A stretch of DNA of 64,000 bases from Mucilaginibacter sp. PAMC 26640 (GCA_001596135.1 CP014773.1:682001-746000), one strand, 5' to 3'; numbered from the stretch's first letter, positions 37,878-49,000 are shown. Program-made: numbers and translations. Notes: a model not told the origin generated them from the sequence alone.

Positions 37878-39001
37878 TAGTGTTGCGTGGTCTTGTAACT
37901 GTCCATTTCGTTCAAGATGGTCTGGTGCATTTGTGCTGCATTGGCGTCCAGCATCTTCAATAACTGGAACTGCGCTCTTGCCCTTTGTAAATTATGACCA
38001 TCAAACTTTACTTTAAAATAGGTATCGCCATTAATATGATCTGTTAAGAAACGTACTGCCTGCATGTAGGGTAACAGTAAGGCACCTTTCATCAGCGAAT
38101 TCACTTCGGCATCCGTCAGGAACTGGTAGGCTTCTTTTAAATATCCTTGCACATAGGCATTAAACAGCGGCATATTCAGCAGAATTTTGCTCAGGTCAGC
38201 TTCATCTTCGGTTGTCGTGTTAATGATGGTACGGATGGCATCACCAAAATCGTACGCTACATAACCGTCCATTACGGTTTCCAGGTCTATAACGCACTGG
38301 GCTTCGTCGTTACTATTCAGCAATACGTTATTGAACTTGGTATCGTTATGGATAACCCGTTTTGGCAATGCAGCCATTTGCGCAGGCTGCTGAAAATATT
38401 GCATGCTATCTTTGTATTGCTTTACAATAGCTAATTCCGCGGCAACCGATACCACCCTGCCCTGCACATCGTGCTGTACGGCTTCGTCCAGCTGTTTAAG
38501 CCTTACCTGTATGTTGTGAAAGTTTGGAATCACCTCGTATATTTCACCGGCCGGAATATCTGATAGCATCGCTTGAAATTTACCGAATGCCTTGCCGCCC
38601 TCGTAAGCCTGCTTTGGGGTTTCAACTACATTGTAGCTTTTAGTATTACTTAAAAAGTAAAACATGCGCCAGTAGTCACCAGCGCTGTCCTGATAAAAAA
38701 AACGATTGCTATCCGTCGGGATTAGGGTCATTACCTCTGTAAAAGGATCTCCCGTACCCAGATCCTTCATTTTGCTTTTAAGATGCTCAGTTACCCTTTG
38801 CATGTTATCAGTAAGCTTTTCTACATTAGTAAAAATATGTTGATTTATACGCTGCAACAGGTAGTCGGTTCCACCGGCTGATAGATTTTTTAACTTAAAC
38901 GTATCGTTTATATGCCCCGAGCCGTAAGGGACTTGTGAACTTACATCAGCCGCACATTTAAAGTGGGATACAACCTCAGCTATGTTTTTAGAACTTTGCA
39001 C
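37877..39001 (-). CDS. N-acetylhexosamine 1-kinase-like phosphotransferase
   Basis: A 374-residue APH-fold kinase. The catalytic loop HNDTKFNNVLL (His218-Asn219-Asp220) and the metal-binding IDLETVMDG (Asp239) followed by YDFGDAIRTIINTTTEDE match the NahK (LnpB) family, which phosphorylates GlcNAc and GalNAc at O1. Homologues in Bacteroides are sometimes mis-named mucin desulfatase. In this locus it would phosphorylate the GalNAc released by the GH109-like and GH31 enzymes. Cytoplasmic. Confidence 0.85.
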   Translation of the reverse strand: MQSSKNIAEVVSHFKCAADVSSQVPYGSGHINDTFKLKNLSAGGTDYLLQRINQHIFTNVEKLTDNMQRVTEHLKSKMKDLGTGDPFTEVMTLIPTDSNRFFYQDSAGDYWRMFYFLSNTKSYNVVETPKQAYEGGKAFGKFQAMLSDIPAGEIYEVIPNFHNIQVRLKQLDEAVQHDVQGRVVSVAAELAIVKQYKDSMQYFQQPAQMAALPKRVIHNDTKFNNVLLNSNDEAQCVIDLETVMDGYVAYDFGDAIRTIINTTTEDEADLSKILLNMPLFNAYVQGYLKEAYQFLTDAEVNSLMKGALLLPYMQAVRFLTDHINGDTYFKVKFDGHNLQRARAQFQLLKMLDANAAQMHQTILNEMDSYKTTQH

Positions 39002-39073
39002 TATTTTTTAGAATTTTATGTAAAATATATCAATCCACACCAGGTAAGGATCATTCACTAAATTATTGAGAAC

Positions 39074-39178
39074 CTACCAATAAACAGAATCATCTGCCCC
39101 AATATCGATCCTTAAATTTACATGCCTCACCGCTTTATCATTACCAAATGAACCGGTTTGCCATGTATATGCCGGCAT
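39074..39178 (-). pseudogene. Possible C-terminal remnant of a degraded gene
   Basis: On the minus strand a short frame starting MPAYTWQTGSFGND and ending ADDSVYW reads like a real protein C-terminus. Just upstream, in another frame (about 39179-39230), KTLSYYDGQLTFNG also reads as coding. Together they look like one gene broken by a frameshift, lying between GH31 and the kinase. The family is not recognised. Confidence 0.35.
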
Positions 39179-39230
39179 ATAGCTCCGTTAAAAGTAAGTT
39201 GCCCATCGTAGTAGCTTAAGGTTTTTGTTA

Positions 39231-40835
39231 CTATTTAATTAACTCAAACACCGGCAACCTGTCGGCCGCTACATCCATCTCTATTCTGGAGGGACCCTTA
39301 ACCGTTTTGCCCAAATCACTTTTCCATTTTCCTTTTGGCAGGTATATCGTTTTTTTATTGCCATTGGCTAGCATAGGTGCCACCAAGTATTTATCGCCCA
39401 ACATAAATTGGCCTTGCACACCGGCTAAACCCTGGTTGGGGAACTCATACTCCATGCTACGGGCAATAGGCTCGCCTGTTTTGGCGGCTTGCTTTACCAG
39501 CTGCATAATGTAAGGCGTGTATTTGGCCCTAACATCCACTGCCTTTTTTACTGCTGCAAGGTTTTGTTTTGATAACACCCTCCAGGGCGCTACCGAGAAC
39601 TGCATCATGGGCATCAGCGCCGAGCATTGCGCCGAACGCACTACCAGTTGTTCATCCAATTTATCCCTGCCAATGAATGATCCATACTCGCCGCCGCCAA
39701 TCATATCCGGGCAGGTGAACTGATAACCCAGCAGGCCGGCAGTTGTCAGATCCGGGATCAGCTTTTGCAGATCTTCCCAGTTGTGTTTTTTATCGCGCAG
39801 CCGTTGTACCAATGGCTCACCTCCCATTTTCCACATCGCACGATATTCATTCAGCGGGTAATACAAGCCTAATTCACCCCAAAGCCGGCTTTGCTCGTTT
39901 GGTGTTGCCGGTTTAAACGATACCGCGTTTGGCGGGTAAAAATCAGCGTCGCCGGCATCAAACTTAAAGCCATCCAAATGATAGGTGGTCACCATGTGAT
40001 CTAAGCGGCCTTTAAACCATTTTACAGCTTCAGGGTTGGTAAAATCAAGCACCACGCTGTAACCGTTCCACCAGGAGATTATTGCTGGCTCATCCGCATT
40101 TTTTTCCGGGTCACCGGTTTTCACTTTGCCAGCCACCAGCAATAGTTTTTTTGCAAGTAATTCTCTTGCAACTTCGGTATCGGGCGATACAAACGGACTA
40201 ATCCAAAGCATTACTTTAAAACCCATGGCATGCAGGGTATCAACCATAGCCGCGGCGTTGCTGAACCTATCCGACCGGAAATCAAACCTGCCATAGTAAT
40301 CAGCCCAGTTGTCATCTATCATGATCACTCCTGGAGGGAAACCATTATCGATAATTGAGTGGGCATACTTTAAAATATCCTTTTGATTTTGGTTATAAAC
40401 CAACTCAATCCAGCTATTGTACTGCGGCTTGCTGAACAACAGCGTATCCGGCAGTTTACCCTTAGCCGGGAAAAAACGCTTAGAAGCGTTGCTGAATGCC
40501 TCGCGTAAATTTTTACCTGCCGAATCTATAGTTACTACGCCTTTTGCATTGCTGATGATCAGTTTAGCATCAGCGATCGTAAATTTAAAAGGTTCCTCGC
40601 TCCAAATAAAACGGCCTTTGGTAGATAGCAATAGCGGCGCAGCCTGGTTGCCTTTGGTATCGCCGTACATGTCGTAACTGTAACCATCTTTAAAAGGGGC
40701 CAGGTGCGCTTCATTGGAAGCACCGCCGAACCATTTTTCCCCATCTTTAATAGTTATGCTTGTTTGTGCGTATAGCAAGGCACCGTGGGTGCATAGCATC
40801 GCGGTAAACAAATATATTTTAATGCCCTTAATCAT
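39231..40835 (-). CDS. Glycoside hydrolase family 31
   Basis: A 534-residue exported enzyme (signal peptide about 1-23). The GH31 barrel shows NQNQKDILKYA, GFPPGVIMIDDNWADYYG, the nucleophile Asp293 in DGFKFDAGD, and the acid/base-type Asp377 in TCPDMIGGGEYGS. The pattern resembles the Bacteroidota GH31 alpha-galactosidase group (Pedobacter PsGal31A type) more than maltase types; alpha-N-acetylgalactosaminidase activity also occurs in GH31. Substrate is inferred, helped by its GH109-like and hexosamine-kinase neighbours. It lies 17 bp downstream of the DUF4874/DUF4832 gene. Confidence 0.9.
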   Translation of the reverse strand: MIKGIKIYLFTAMLCTHGALLYAQTSITIKDGEKWFGGASNEAHLAPFKDGYSYDMYGDTKGNQAAPLLLSTKGRFIWSEEPFKFTIADAKLIISNAKGVVTIDSAGKNLREAFSNASKRFFPAKGKLPDTLLFSKPQYNSWIELVYNQNQKDILKYAHSIIDNGFPPGVIMIDDNWADYYGRFDFRSDRFSNAAAMVDTLHAMGFKVMLWISPFVSPDTEVARELLAKKLLLVAGKVKTGDPEKNADEPAIISWWNGYSVVLDFTNPEAVKWFKGRLDHMVTTYHLDGFKFDAGDADFYPPNAVSFKPATPNEQSRLWGELGLYYPLNEYRAMWKMGGEPLVQRLRDKKHNWEDLQKLIPDLTTAGLLGYQFTCPDMIGGGEYGSFIGRDKLDEQLVVRSAQCSALMPMMQFSVAPWRVLSKQNLAAVKKAVDVRAKYTPYIMQLVKQAAKTGEPIARSMEYEFPNQGLAGVQGQFMLGDKYLVAPMLANGNKKTIYLPKGKWKSDLGKTVKGPSRIEMDVAADRLPVFELIK

Positions 40836-40851
40836 TTAGCTGGACGTATAT

Positions 40852-42399
40852 TTAGTTAACTTTTATTGTGTGGTTTAACTTGTTGTAACCTGTTGCAGCT
40901 TCCCATGTATCGTTGTTGGCTAAACGGATACTGAACTCGGGTTTGGCAGCTATACTTGCGTAAGCATCCGGCAGGTTCAACAACATTTCATAATCGCCGG
41001 CAGGAAAGTCTGAAGGGATCTTCACCGTTTCGGTAATGGTGTTTGCGCCGCTGTACCATCTTCTGATATCGGTGGCCAGGTCTAACGATTTCACTTCGTT
41101 TGTTTTAGTGTTACGCAGTAATAACTTCACTGTACGCTTATTGTATGGCGATGCATAACCCGCGTTTTTAATATTTAAAGTGATATTGAGATCAGTGCCT
41201 TTAACAACGTTATCCGGTAATACGGCGCTTTGTAATACAAAACGGTAACCCAGGTTGCGTTTGATGTTATCCATACAGCCACCATCCTGCCAGTCGTTGG
41301 TAACATCGGTATTGTAGTGGGCGTTTATAAAGCTATAGTGCAATGCAGCAAACTCTGCCTGGATCTTTCCTGCAGGCTCACAATCATTGGTTGGGCTGTA
41401 CCCATCAGAACAGGTTTCTCCACCTACTACTACAAATTTGCTATCGGCTTTAAAGTAATCTTTCAGGGTACTCAAAGCTGCGCCACCAGATTCGCGCAAA
41501 CTTGAGCTATTTCCATAATCGGTATACGTACCAAAATCATCTGCACTAGCCATAAAGCAATCGTTATGATAGCCTAACCGGGCAATATCAGTCGCGGTGA
41601 AAGCTCCGCTTTCCGTTAATGGCGCCGAAGTTACCGGGGCGTTAACACCGTAGATATAACGTTGTTTTAGCTGCGGATAACGCAGCTGGATCATTCTATC
41701 AGCAGGTACTGCATCAAGCATGGCTTTAATCACTTCTATCCTGTCTTTCCAGTTTTGGTCAAGCAGCTTTCCCTGGGTAGCATTTGATGAAGCATCGCCA
41801 AAAAAGTCGCTGTAATATTGCTCGCCCCAGGTACCTATGAAGCCTAATTGCACACAGGCTACAACATCTGCATTATCATGCAACACCGGTTTTAGCTGCG
41901 CGATATGGCTTAGTATGATCGCTTTTGGCGCATCGCCGTAAAGCGGACAAATAAAACCTTCAGGACAGTTACCCGGCTTAGCAGTTGCGGTATAAACAAA
42001 GCGTGGAATCAATTTAACCCCAGCGGTACGCGCAGCCTCAAAATCCTTTTTAATGTTGGTAATGAAACTGGCGGAGATAGCCGTGTTGACTACGTCATCC
42101 AAAACATAGTATCTGAAAACAAGCGTACTGGCAACCTGATAGTTAGCCGACTGGATAGATTGCGGCGAACGGTAGCCTTTTAATTCATCGGCCGTTAATA
42201 CCGTATAGTTACTTGAGTGCACCTCCGAGTACCGGTAGAAACCACGCTCGGGGTTAGGAAAATCTTCAGCACTTTCGGGGTAAGTAACATTTACCTTTTC
42301 AATCTGGACCAGGTTTGCAACTTTATCTGCACACGATAATGAAAGCAAAAGTGCTGCTAAACAGGTGCATAGGACATAGCCTTTAAATTTTTTGATCAT
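40852..42399 (-). CDS. DUF4874/DUF4832 lipoprotein, probable carbohydrate-active protein
   Basis: A 515-residue lipoprotein (lipobox region LLSLSCADK). The N-terminal part (about 40-330) resembles DUF4874, a TIM-barrel family like glycoside hydrolases (NPERGFYRYSEVH, FRYYVLDD, GFIGTWGEQYYS), and the C-terminal part DUF4832 (about 370-510, beta-sandwich). A catalytic role on the glycan is plausible but not shown. It is 23 bp downstream of the acetyltransferase and 16 bp upstream of GH31. Confidence 0.8.
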   Translation of the reverse strand: MIKKFKGYVLCTCLAALLLSLSCADKVANLVQIEKVNVTYPESAEDFPNPERGFYRYSEVHSSNYTVLTADELKGYRSPQSIQSANYQVASTLVFRYYVLDDVVNTAISASFITNIKKDFEAARTAGVKLIPRFVYTATAKPGNCPEGFICPLYGDAPKAIILSHIAQLKPVLHDNADVVACVQLGFIGTWGEQYYSDFFGDASSNATQGKLLDQNWKDRIEVIKAMLDAVPADRMIQLRYPQLKQRYIYGVNAPVTSAPLTESGAFTATDIARLGYHNDCFMASADDFGTYTDYGNSSSLRESGGAALSTLKDYFKADSKFVVVGGETCSDGYSPTNDCEPAGKIQAEFAALHYSFINAHYNTDVTNDWQDGGCMDNIKRNLGYRFVLQSAVLPDNVVKGTDLNITLNIKNAGYASPYNKRTVKLLLRNTKTNEVKSLDLATDIRRWYSGANTITETVKIPSDFPAGDYEMLLNLPDAYASIAAKPEFSIRLANNDTWEAATGYNKLNHTIKVN

Positions 42400-42422
42400 G
42401 ATCTCTTATTTTAAGAGGAGTT

Positions 42423-43547
42423 TTATAGTTTAAAAAAGATTCTCTGTTTATAAAGCCAGTAGCATAGGCCCCATTCCAAAACCAGCGCTGCAATAGCTGA
42501 TATTACTGCCGCGATACTGAGCGGTAGATGGAAGAATAGGTGTAGCAGGTCGCCGGTAAAAATGGCCACCCTGGCATTTACCCATTGTGCACCAACGGTT
42601 TCGAAGAATAAGTAAATAAATATGGCGTTCATGCCTACCACCGTAAAGATCCATGCGTATTTAGTGTTGCGTTTCACATCCACTAGCCAATAAACTGCGG
42701 CCAGTATCAGCAATACCCATCCTGCTGACGCAAATGCGAACGAACTTGTACTGATGCGTTTAATGATCGGCGTAACTCCCAACCAATCTAACCCAAAGCC
42801 GATTACCAGTGCTAATATGCCTGTAATTACCAGCGCCTTTATTTTATAGCTGCTAGTTTTGTTAGATATTAGGAGTTTCCCGGCCAATACACCCCAAATG
42901 GTATGTGCTGATGTAGGGATACAGTTAATGGTGACCCAACCATCGCTGTTTATTTTGCCCATGAGCAGCGTATCCGCATAGGCCCCAAAATTTTTCCCTT
43001 CTACGAATGGCTGGTCGAAACCAGGCACTAATATGATGCGGTACATAACCTCGGTGAGTAATAACAGACCGAGCGTAAATACAAGCTGCCAACGATATGA
43101 CCTTTCAATTATCAAATAAGCTACGATAGTGGTAAATGATAATTGAGTAAGCACATTCCAAAGCTCCCAAACGGGCTTGCCGGCATAAAAGCAATGCAGG
43201 CCAACACCGCATACCAATAGTTTGAGGCTGCGGATAAGCACATGTTTGAGGTTGTGTCCCCAGCTTTCACCTTTAGCAAGTTTCCGGCTGTAAGAAATAT
43301 ACATCGCAGCGCCCGCCATAAACATAAACGCGGGCTGCACCAGATCCCAGAAACGTAGTCCGTTCCAAGGATGATGAAAAAATTGCATGATCAATCCGCC
43401 CATGGGCCGGGCCGGATTGATCTGTTTGATTGCTTCGTAAAGCATGCAACTTTCGCCGCAAAGCAGTATCATAATCAGGCCACGCATCACATCTAACGAT
43501 ACTAAACGACCATTAGCTAATTGATGAGTATTCGAATCATTAACCAT
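42423..43547 (-). CDS. HGSNAT-like transmembrane hexosamine N-acetyltransferase
   Basis: A 374-residue polytopic membrane protein (about ten helices) of the DUF5009/heparan-alpha-glucosaminide N-acetyltransferase-like family. The family signature HHPWNGLRFWDLVQP (His58/His59, Trp61, Gly63, Asp68) is present, with SLDVMRG at the N-terminus. Such proteins move acetyl groups from acetyl-CoA across the membrane onto an amino sugar. Here it may N-acetylate free galactosamine or glucosamine residues so the GH109-like enzyme can act. It belongs to the susCD operon-like block. Confidence 0.85.
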   Translation of the reverse strand: MVNDSNTHQLANGRLVSLDVMRGLIMILLCGESCMLYEAIKQINPARPMGGLIMQFFHHPWNGLRFWDLVQPAFMFMAGAAMYISYSRKLAKGESWGHNLKHVLIRSLKLLVCGVGLHCFYAGKPVWELWNVLTQLSFTTIVAYLIIERSYRWQLVFTLGLLLLTEVMYRIILVPGFDQPFVEGKNFGAYADTLLMGKINSDGWVTINCIPTSAHTIWGVLAGKLLISNKTSSYKIKALVITGILALVIGFGLDWLGVTPIIKRISTSSFAFASAGWVLLILAAVYWLVDVKRNTKYAWIFTVVGMNAIFIYLFFETVGAQWVNARVAIFTGDLLHLFFHLPLSIAAVISAIAALVLEWGLCYWLYKQRIFFKL

Positions 43548-43600
43548 AAAACACCATGATATAAATACTTATTTACCGCCTCTACTAATTAATTATCCCG

Positions 43601-44473
43601 CTATTCACTCATGTCTAAGAAGTAGCTTGATGTACCTGTGTCAGGCGCGCTACCGAATAGTACCGAGTAATCATTTTTAGTTATTTGTATCGCCAAACGT
43701 GTACCGGAACCTGTTAAGCCTTTTAACTTGCCACGGGCAATACGCATCTCAAATTTGGTTATGCCGCTTGCCTCTTGCACCGTACCCACGGTTATCGCAT
43801 CAGCTATTGATTGTTGGGCAAACGAGAAAGCATTCTGATCTGTGCTGTTGTGATAAAATATATCAATGCCGGTTGTAAGCAACTGGCCTTCCAGTAATAT
43901 ATCATACCCACCATCAGGATAGGTCCCGGTAAGTAGCCCTGTAGCCGGGTTGTTATCAGCATCAATATAAAAATCGAAAATATCTGCATCGCTTACTTTC
44001 CTGGCCATTTCCACATATGCGTAAATGTAATTACCATCATAATCAAACTTAACCTTGTTAAAAACACCTTTATTAGGGCCCAGGGCTATTACATCTTTGG
44101 TAACCGCATCCCAATCAGCCAGCGAATTATCGTTTATTTTAACCGGGGTTATTTTAGCAATACGCAATACGGTTGAGGCTTCGGCACTTTTGCCGTTCAC
44201 CGATGCAGTAAGCGTAGGCACATATTTTCCTTTACCCGGGTATACATGAGTTGGTTTGGCATCGGTAGATGAAGTCCCATCGCCGAAATCCCATTTATAA
44301 TTTGTAACACCTTCTGTTTTTACGGTAAAGGTTGCCTTGGCACCGTCAACCTCTACCTCGTAAAGCAAATCAGTTTTAGGAGTGTAATTATCTTTTTTAC
44401 ATGAGCTGATCACCGAACTTGCCACGGCTAGCAACAGCATCAACCGGTAAGCTTTAAATTTTTTCATATCCAA
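43601..44473 (-). CDS. PKD-domain surface lipoprotein of the SusCD locus
   Basis: A 290-residue lipoprotein (lipobox SSCKK; start at 44473 or the in-frame ATG at 44467). Residues about 40-105 are a PKD domain (YKWDFGDGTSSTDAKPTHVY). The C-terminal part (about 115-288, DWDAVTKDVIALG..) resembles a DOMON/CBM9-type sugar-binding sandwich with Asp-rich loops (FYIDADNNPATG). It is placed right after SusD, the position of SusE/F-like surface glycan-binding proteins. The binding specificity is not visible. Confidence 0.82.
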   Translation of the reverse strand: MDMKKFKAYRLMLLLAVASSVISSCKKDNYTPKTDLLYEVEVDGAKATFTVKTEGVTNYKWDFGDGTSSTDAKPTHVYPGKGKYVPTLTASVNGKSAEASTVLRIAKITPVKINDNSLADWDAVTKDVIALGPNKGVFNKVKFDYDGNYIYAYVEMARKVSDADIFDFYIDADNNPATGLLTGTYPDGGYDILLEGQLLTTGIDIFYHNSTDQNAFSFAQQSIADAITVGTVQEASGITKFEMRIARGKLKGLTGSGTRLAIQITKNDYSVLFGSAPDTGTSSYFLDMSE

Positions 44474-44498
44474 TTGTATGTTAATGTGTGATAGGTAA

Positions 44499-46016
44499 TT
44501 ATGGATTTTGGGTTGCTAAGGGGTTACTTAGTGTTTCATCCACCGGGATATAGTAAATAGTGCGCGGGCTGGTGTACGGCACAGTTAGGTTTGGATAACC
44601 TGCCGGCGTTTTTGAAAGGTCTACATCGCTTTCTTTCAAACCTGCAATATGATAGCCCCAGTATGCTTTGTTCAGGGGGCGTTTGTTACGGAAAACATCA
44701 TAAGTACGGTGGCCTTCAAAAGCCATTTCTATGCGTTTTTCATCTAACACCACATCTAAAGCGGTTTTACCGGCAGGCACTATTTTATTGTAAAGTGAGG
44801 CTTCCAAACCTCGGTTTTTGCGAATTTCGTCAACATCATCAAGAGCGGCGGCGGTAGCACTGGTTTTTGCTTCAGCTTCGGCACGTATCAGGTACATTTC
44901 TGCCAGCCTGAACATAATTGGCGAACTCAGATTTGGCAGCCCGCCCTGGAAAGAGAACTTACTAATGTAATAAACCTCAATTCCATTCCTCTTTTGAACA
45001 TTGCCGCTGCCATCTTTTGACGGAACTATGTACGACCAGCGTACATCCTCAGGATGGGCTGACATTAAACCCCGTAATGATGATGAAGCATATTCTTCGC
45101 CCCAACCCGAATTACCATCTGAGTAAATCATAGAGGCTATAGAGCCGAATTTCCCATAATCATCTACCGGGGTAAATGCTACACACCAAATGGTTTCACT
45201 GGCCGTTTGCGCGTTGGCAAACATAGTTGGGTAGGTAGCTTTGGTAGTTAACGTATACGTGCCGGAATTGATGACCTTATTAGCATACTCAATAGCTTTC
45301 GCATTGTCCTCTTTGTAAAGGCTAACCCGCGCCAGCAGTGCATTTGCAGCAGCTTGTGAAGCATATTGAACGCCCCGCGGCTGTGTCATTAAACCTGCAG
45401 CTTTCTCCGCATCGGCCAATACAGCGTCGTAAACTTCACTAACCGTTGAACGTGCCTTTTTTGAATCATCTGTAAGGTTTGTACGTAATATGATGCCCGG
45501 CGAACCTGGGTCGGTTGTGTACGCCTTACCAAATATCCTAACCAGGTTAAAGTGGCAAAATGCGCGTAAAAAGTAGCACTCGCCCAGTAGCTGGTTAGTA
45601 GTCGCATCTGTTTTTCCCGATTTTTCTACCGCGGCTATTACGGTGTTGGCGCCGGTGATTATTTTGTAGGATATATACCAAAAATAACGGGTGTTACCCT
45701 GTGCCGGTGAATGATCTAAACTAAAGCTATAATACAATGGATCTGTTGTTACCTGGCCACAAACAATATCATCGCTGGCAAAATCGCTCAGGTGATAAAA
45801 TTGACGCAAGTACATATTATTTTGATCTACTGACCCACCAAATTCAATATGATCTTTTAATAAAGCGTAAGCCCCGTTTAGCGCATTTGTTAAACCATCA
45901 GTTGTGGTAACAATTGTGCCTGTGCTAATGGCATCGCTTGGGTTTACATTAAGGTTTTTACAGCTGCTTGCTGCAACAACCATAAGGGTAATGAAGGTGA
46001 ATATTTTCTTTTTCAT
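44499..46016 (-). CDS. susD: SusD/RagB-family glycan-binding lipoprotein
   Basis: A 505-residue lipoprotein with the lipobox ASSCK, the typical NVNPSDAIS start, a tetratricopeptide-like N-terminal part with a GECYFLRAFCHFNLVRIFG motif, and a C-terminal RPLNKAYWGY / DETLSNPLATQNP end. It forms the surface lid over the SusC channel and binds the oligosaccharide. It is 30 bp downstream of susC, a standard pair. Confidence 0.95.
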   Translation of the reverse strand: MKKKIFTFITLMVVAASSCKNLNVNPSDAISTGTIVTTTDGLTNALNGAYALLKDHIEFGGSVDQNNMYLRQFYHLSDFASDDIVCGQVTTDPLYYSFSLDHSPAQGNTRYFWYISYKIITGANTVIAAVEKSGKTDATTNQLLGECYFLRAFCHFNLVRIFGKAYTTDPGSPGIILRTNLTDDSKKARSTVSEVYDAVLADAEKAAGLMTQPRGVQYASQAAANALLARVSLYKEDNAKAIEYANKVINSGTYTLTTKATYPTMFANAQTASETIWCVAFTPVDDYGKFGSIASMIYSDGNSGWGEEYASSSLRGLMSAHPEDVRWSYIVPSKDGSGNVQKRNGIEVYYISKFSFQGGLPNLSSPIMFRLAEMYLIRAEAEAKTSATAAALDDVDEIRKNRGLEASLYNKIVPAGKTALDVVLDEKRIEMAFEGHRTYDVFRNKRPLNKAYWGYHIAGLKESDVDLSKTPAGYPNLTVPYTSPRTIYYIPVDETLSNPLATQNP

Positions 46017-46045
46017 ATACTTAATTTTGAAAGGCTGCAGCCTGC

Positions 46046-49000
46046 TTAAAAGTTAAAATTAACTGTTAATAGATATTGACGGTTGTTAGGATATTTAAAA
46101 TCGGATATGCCGGGCATTGCAAAACTGCCTGGTGTAATGGTAGTTTGCGGATCCTGCCCTAAAAATTTAGAGAAGGTAGCCACGTTATCAGCAGTTACAC
46201 CCACGCTTACTCCCTTCATTGCTATTTTTTTAGCCCACACAATAGGGAGGCTGTACGAGAAAGCGATGTTCCGGATGGTAAAGTAGCTGCCATCCTTTAA
46301 GTAACGGGTGGACGTTTCTGTAGAATTTGCATTATTTTGCGGGCTGGGCTCGGTGGCTTGGGTATCACCCGGGCCTGTCCAAACGCTGGCACCGTCAGGT
46401 AGTTTAATTTGGTTATAATAAGGTTCATGCCCATCGTTCATCATATACCTTAAGTTATTACTAAACACCTTATTACCTACACTAAAATAAGTGCTTACCC
46501 GCAAATTAAAGTTTTGGTATCTAAAGCTGTTGTTAAAACCACCCTGAAATTTAGGTAAGGCCGAACCCACTTCCTGGTTAGTAGCTTCTGCATAGTTAAA
46601 GGTGCGTTCTTTGGCAACTGCCTTACCATCCGTATTGTAAATTACCTTTTCCCAGGTAGGTGCGCCTGTCTGCGCATCAACACCTGTCCACTTTTTCATG
46701 TAAAACTCAAACAGATTACCGCCATTGCGATAAATCTGCGATACGTTTGTAGTACTTGGGCTGGTTTTTACGATATCTGAAGGGAAGGCCGCCAGTGTGT
46801 TTTTATTATAGTTGATGGTGAAATCGGTAGTCCACTCAAAGTTTTTGGATTTTAGGTTCGTCGAGTTAATGCCCAATTCGATACCCTTATTGATGACTGT
46901 ACCGGCGTTTTCCCATTTGGTTTCGAAACCAACGGAAAGCGGTTGCGATACCTGTAGTAACAGATCTTTGGTATCATTGCGATAAACATCTATTGTCAGG
47001 TTTACACGCTTAAATAAACCGATGTCGATACCGGCATTAATCTGGCGTTTACTTTCCCAGGTAAGGTTAGGGCTCTCTAACTGATAAGGGATAGCGCCAA
47101 CCAAACCATTGTATTGCGTGGTTAATGAGAACAAGCCAAGAAAACGTGATGCACCTATATCCTGTGTACCGGTTATACCGTAGCTACCGCGGATCTTTAA
47201 ATTGTTTATTACACTATTATCCTTCAGGAACTCTTCGCTGCTGGCTAACCATGCAGCAGATACTGATGGAAAACCACCGTAATGCTTACTTGGTGCAAAG
47301 TTTGATGAACCATCGTATCTGTACGAGCCCGAAAGAAAGTATTTGTCTTTATAGCTATAGTTAACCTGTGAGATTAATGACTGCAACAAGTATTTGTTAT
47401 TAGCGCCATTAACCAGCTGGTTATTAGATACTACGTTCAGCACGCTGAGGCCTTCAGGTAATCCCTTACCAGAACCGCCGGAATATTCGTTCTTACTGCT
47501 TTCGAACGCGCCACCAACCAAACCACTAATATTGTGATCACCGAGCCTGAAATCGAATTTAAACAACTGGTTACTTACAAGGCCGTAGTTTAGGGTGTTC
47601 AACTCATCAAGGTAACCTGTGCCGTGGTAGGTACCAGCGGCCAATGGCGATACAAAGTTTCTGCTTTTATCAAATGATGCTGCCACCCTATTGGTACTTG
47701 CAAAGGTTAACCAATTGGTGATGTGGAGATTGATACCCAAATCGCAATTAAGATTAAATCCTTTGTAAGAGTGATCGGAATTTTGAACGGTATTGATCGG
47801 ATTAATTTTGTCTCTTGACCACCATATGAATTTTGAATTACCGTCTACATAAATTGCGTTACCTGCGGCATCGTAGGGGTTATCCCAGGGCAAATTCAGG
47901 AACGAGTAATACACGTCCATATAATCATAGCTTTTGCCTTGCGATGCGCTTAAGTTAATATTATTGGTAACATTCAAAATTTTAGAGAAATGGTAAGTTG
48001 AATTACCGCGTAAGTTAACCCGCTCAAAATTGGTGTTGATGAACGTACCCATTTCTTTATAGTAGGACGCTCCTACATAATAATCGTTCTTTTCGGTTTT
48101 GCCACTGGCCGACAGGTAGAAGTTATACACCGGTGCTTTTTTGAATGACTCTTTGGACCAGTTATAATCCTGGTTGCGTAAGGACAAAGGGCGCTCTGTG
48201 TAAAACTTTGCTAAGTCGATCTTATAGGAGTTGTCAGTAGCGCCTACAATATAATCACGGTAGAACTCCTTTTGGTAGTCGTAAAGTTCATTACTGTTCA
48301 TCACGTTGAGCTTACCAAAATCCGCAGTCCTGAAACCGGTAGAAACTTTGGCCTCAAACCTGGTTTCGCCAGATTTTGCAGTTTTAGTGGTAACGATAAT
48401 TACCCCTGCGTTGGCCTGCGAACCGTACAAAGCCGTAGCACCTGCATCTTTCAATACCGTAACGCTTTCCACATCATTAGGATCGTAGTTACCGCCAATG
48501 ATACCATCAACCACAAAAAGCGGGCTTTGGCTGGCGTTAACAGACGACACTCCACGCAGCCTGATCTCAGCAACGGCACCCGGCGCACCAGAGCTGTTCA
48601 CCACGTTTAAACCTGCTACTTTACCTTGCAGCATTGTACCAATGTCATTTGAAGTAACGTCCTTAAGTTTGCTGGCCGATACCACGCTTACCGCACTCGT
48701 TAGTTCGTTTTGCTTTTTGCTGGTATAACCTACTACAACAACATCGTTTAGTTGCTGTACATCTTCTGTTAACTGAACCTGGATACCGGTTTGGCCACCG
48801 GTCACCGGAATTTCTTTAGGCAGGTAGCCTACAAAGCGTACCACTAAAGTTGCTTTGCCCGCCGGTACGTTTACAGTAAAATCTCCGTTAACATTTGTTA
48901 TAACGGCGGTGTTTGTGCCTTTAAGCGAAACGGTTACGCCTGCCATAGGTAGCTTGTCCAGCGCAGATACTACACGCCCCGTAACCGGCAAAGATTGCGA

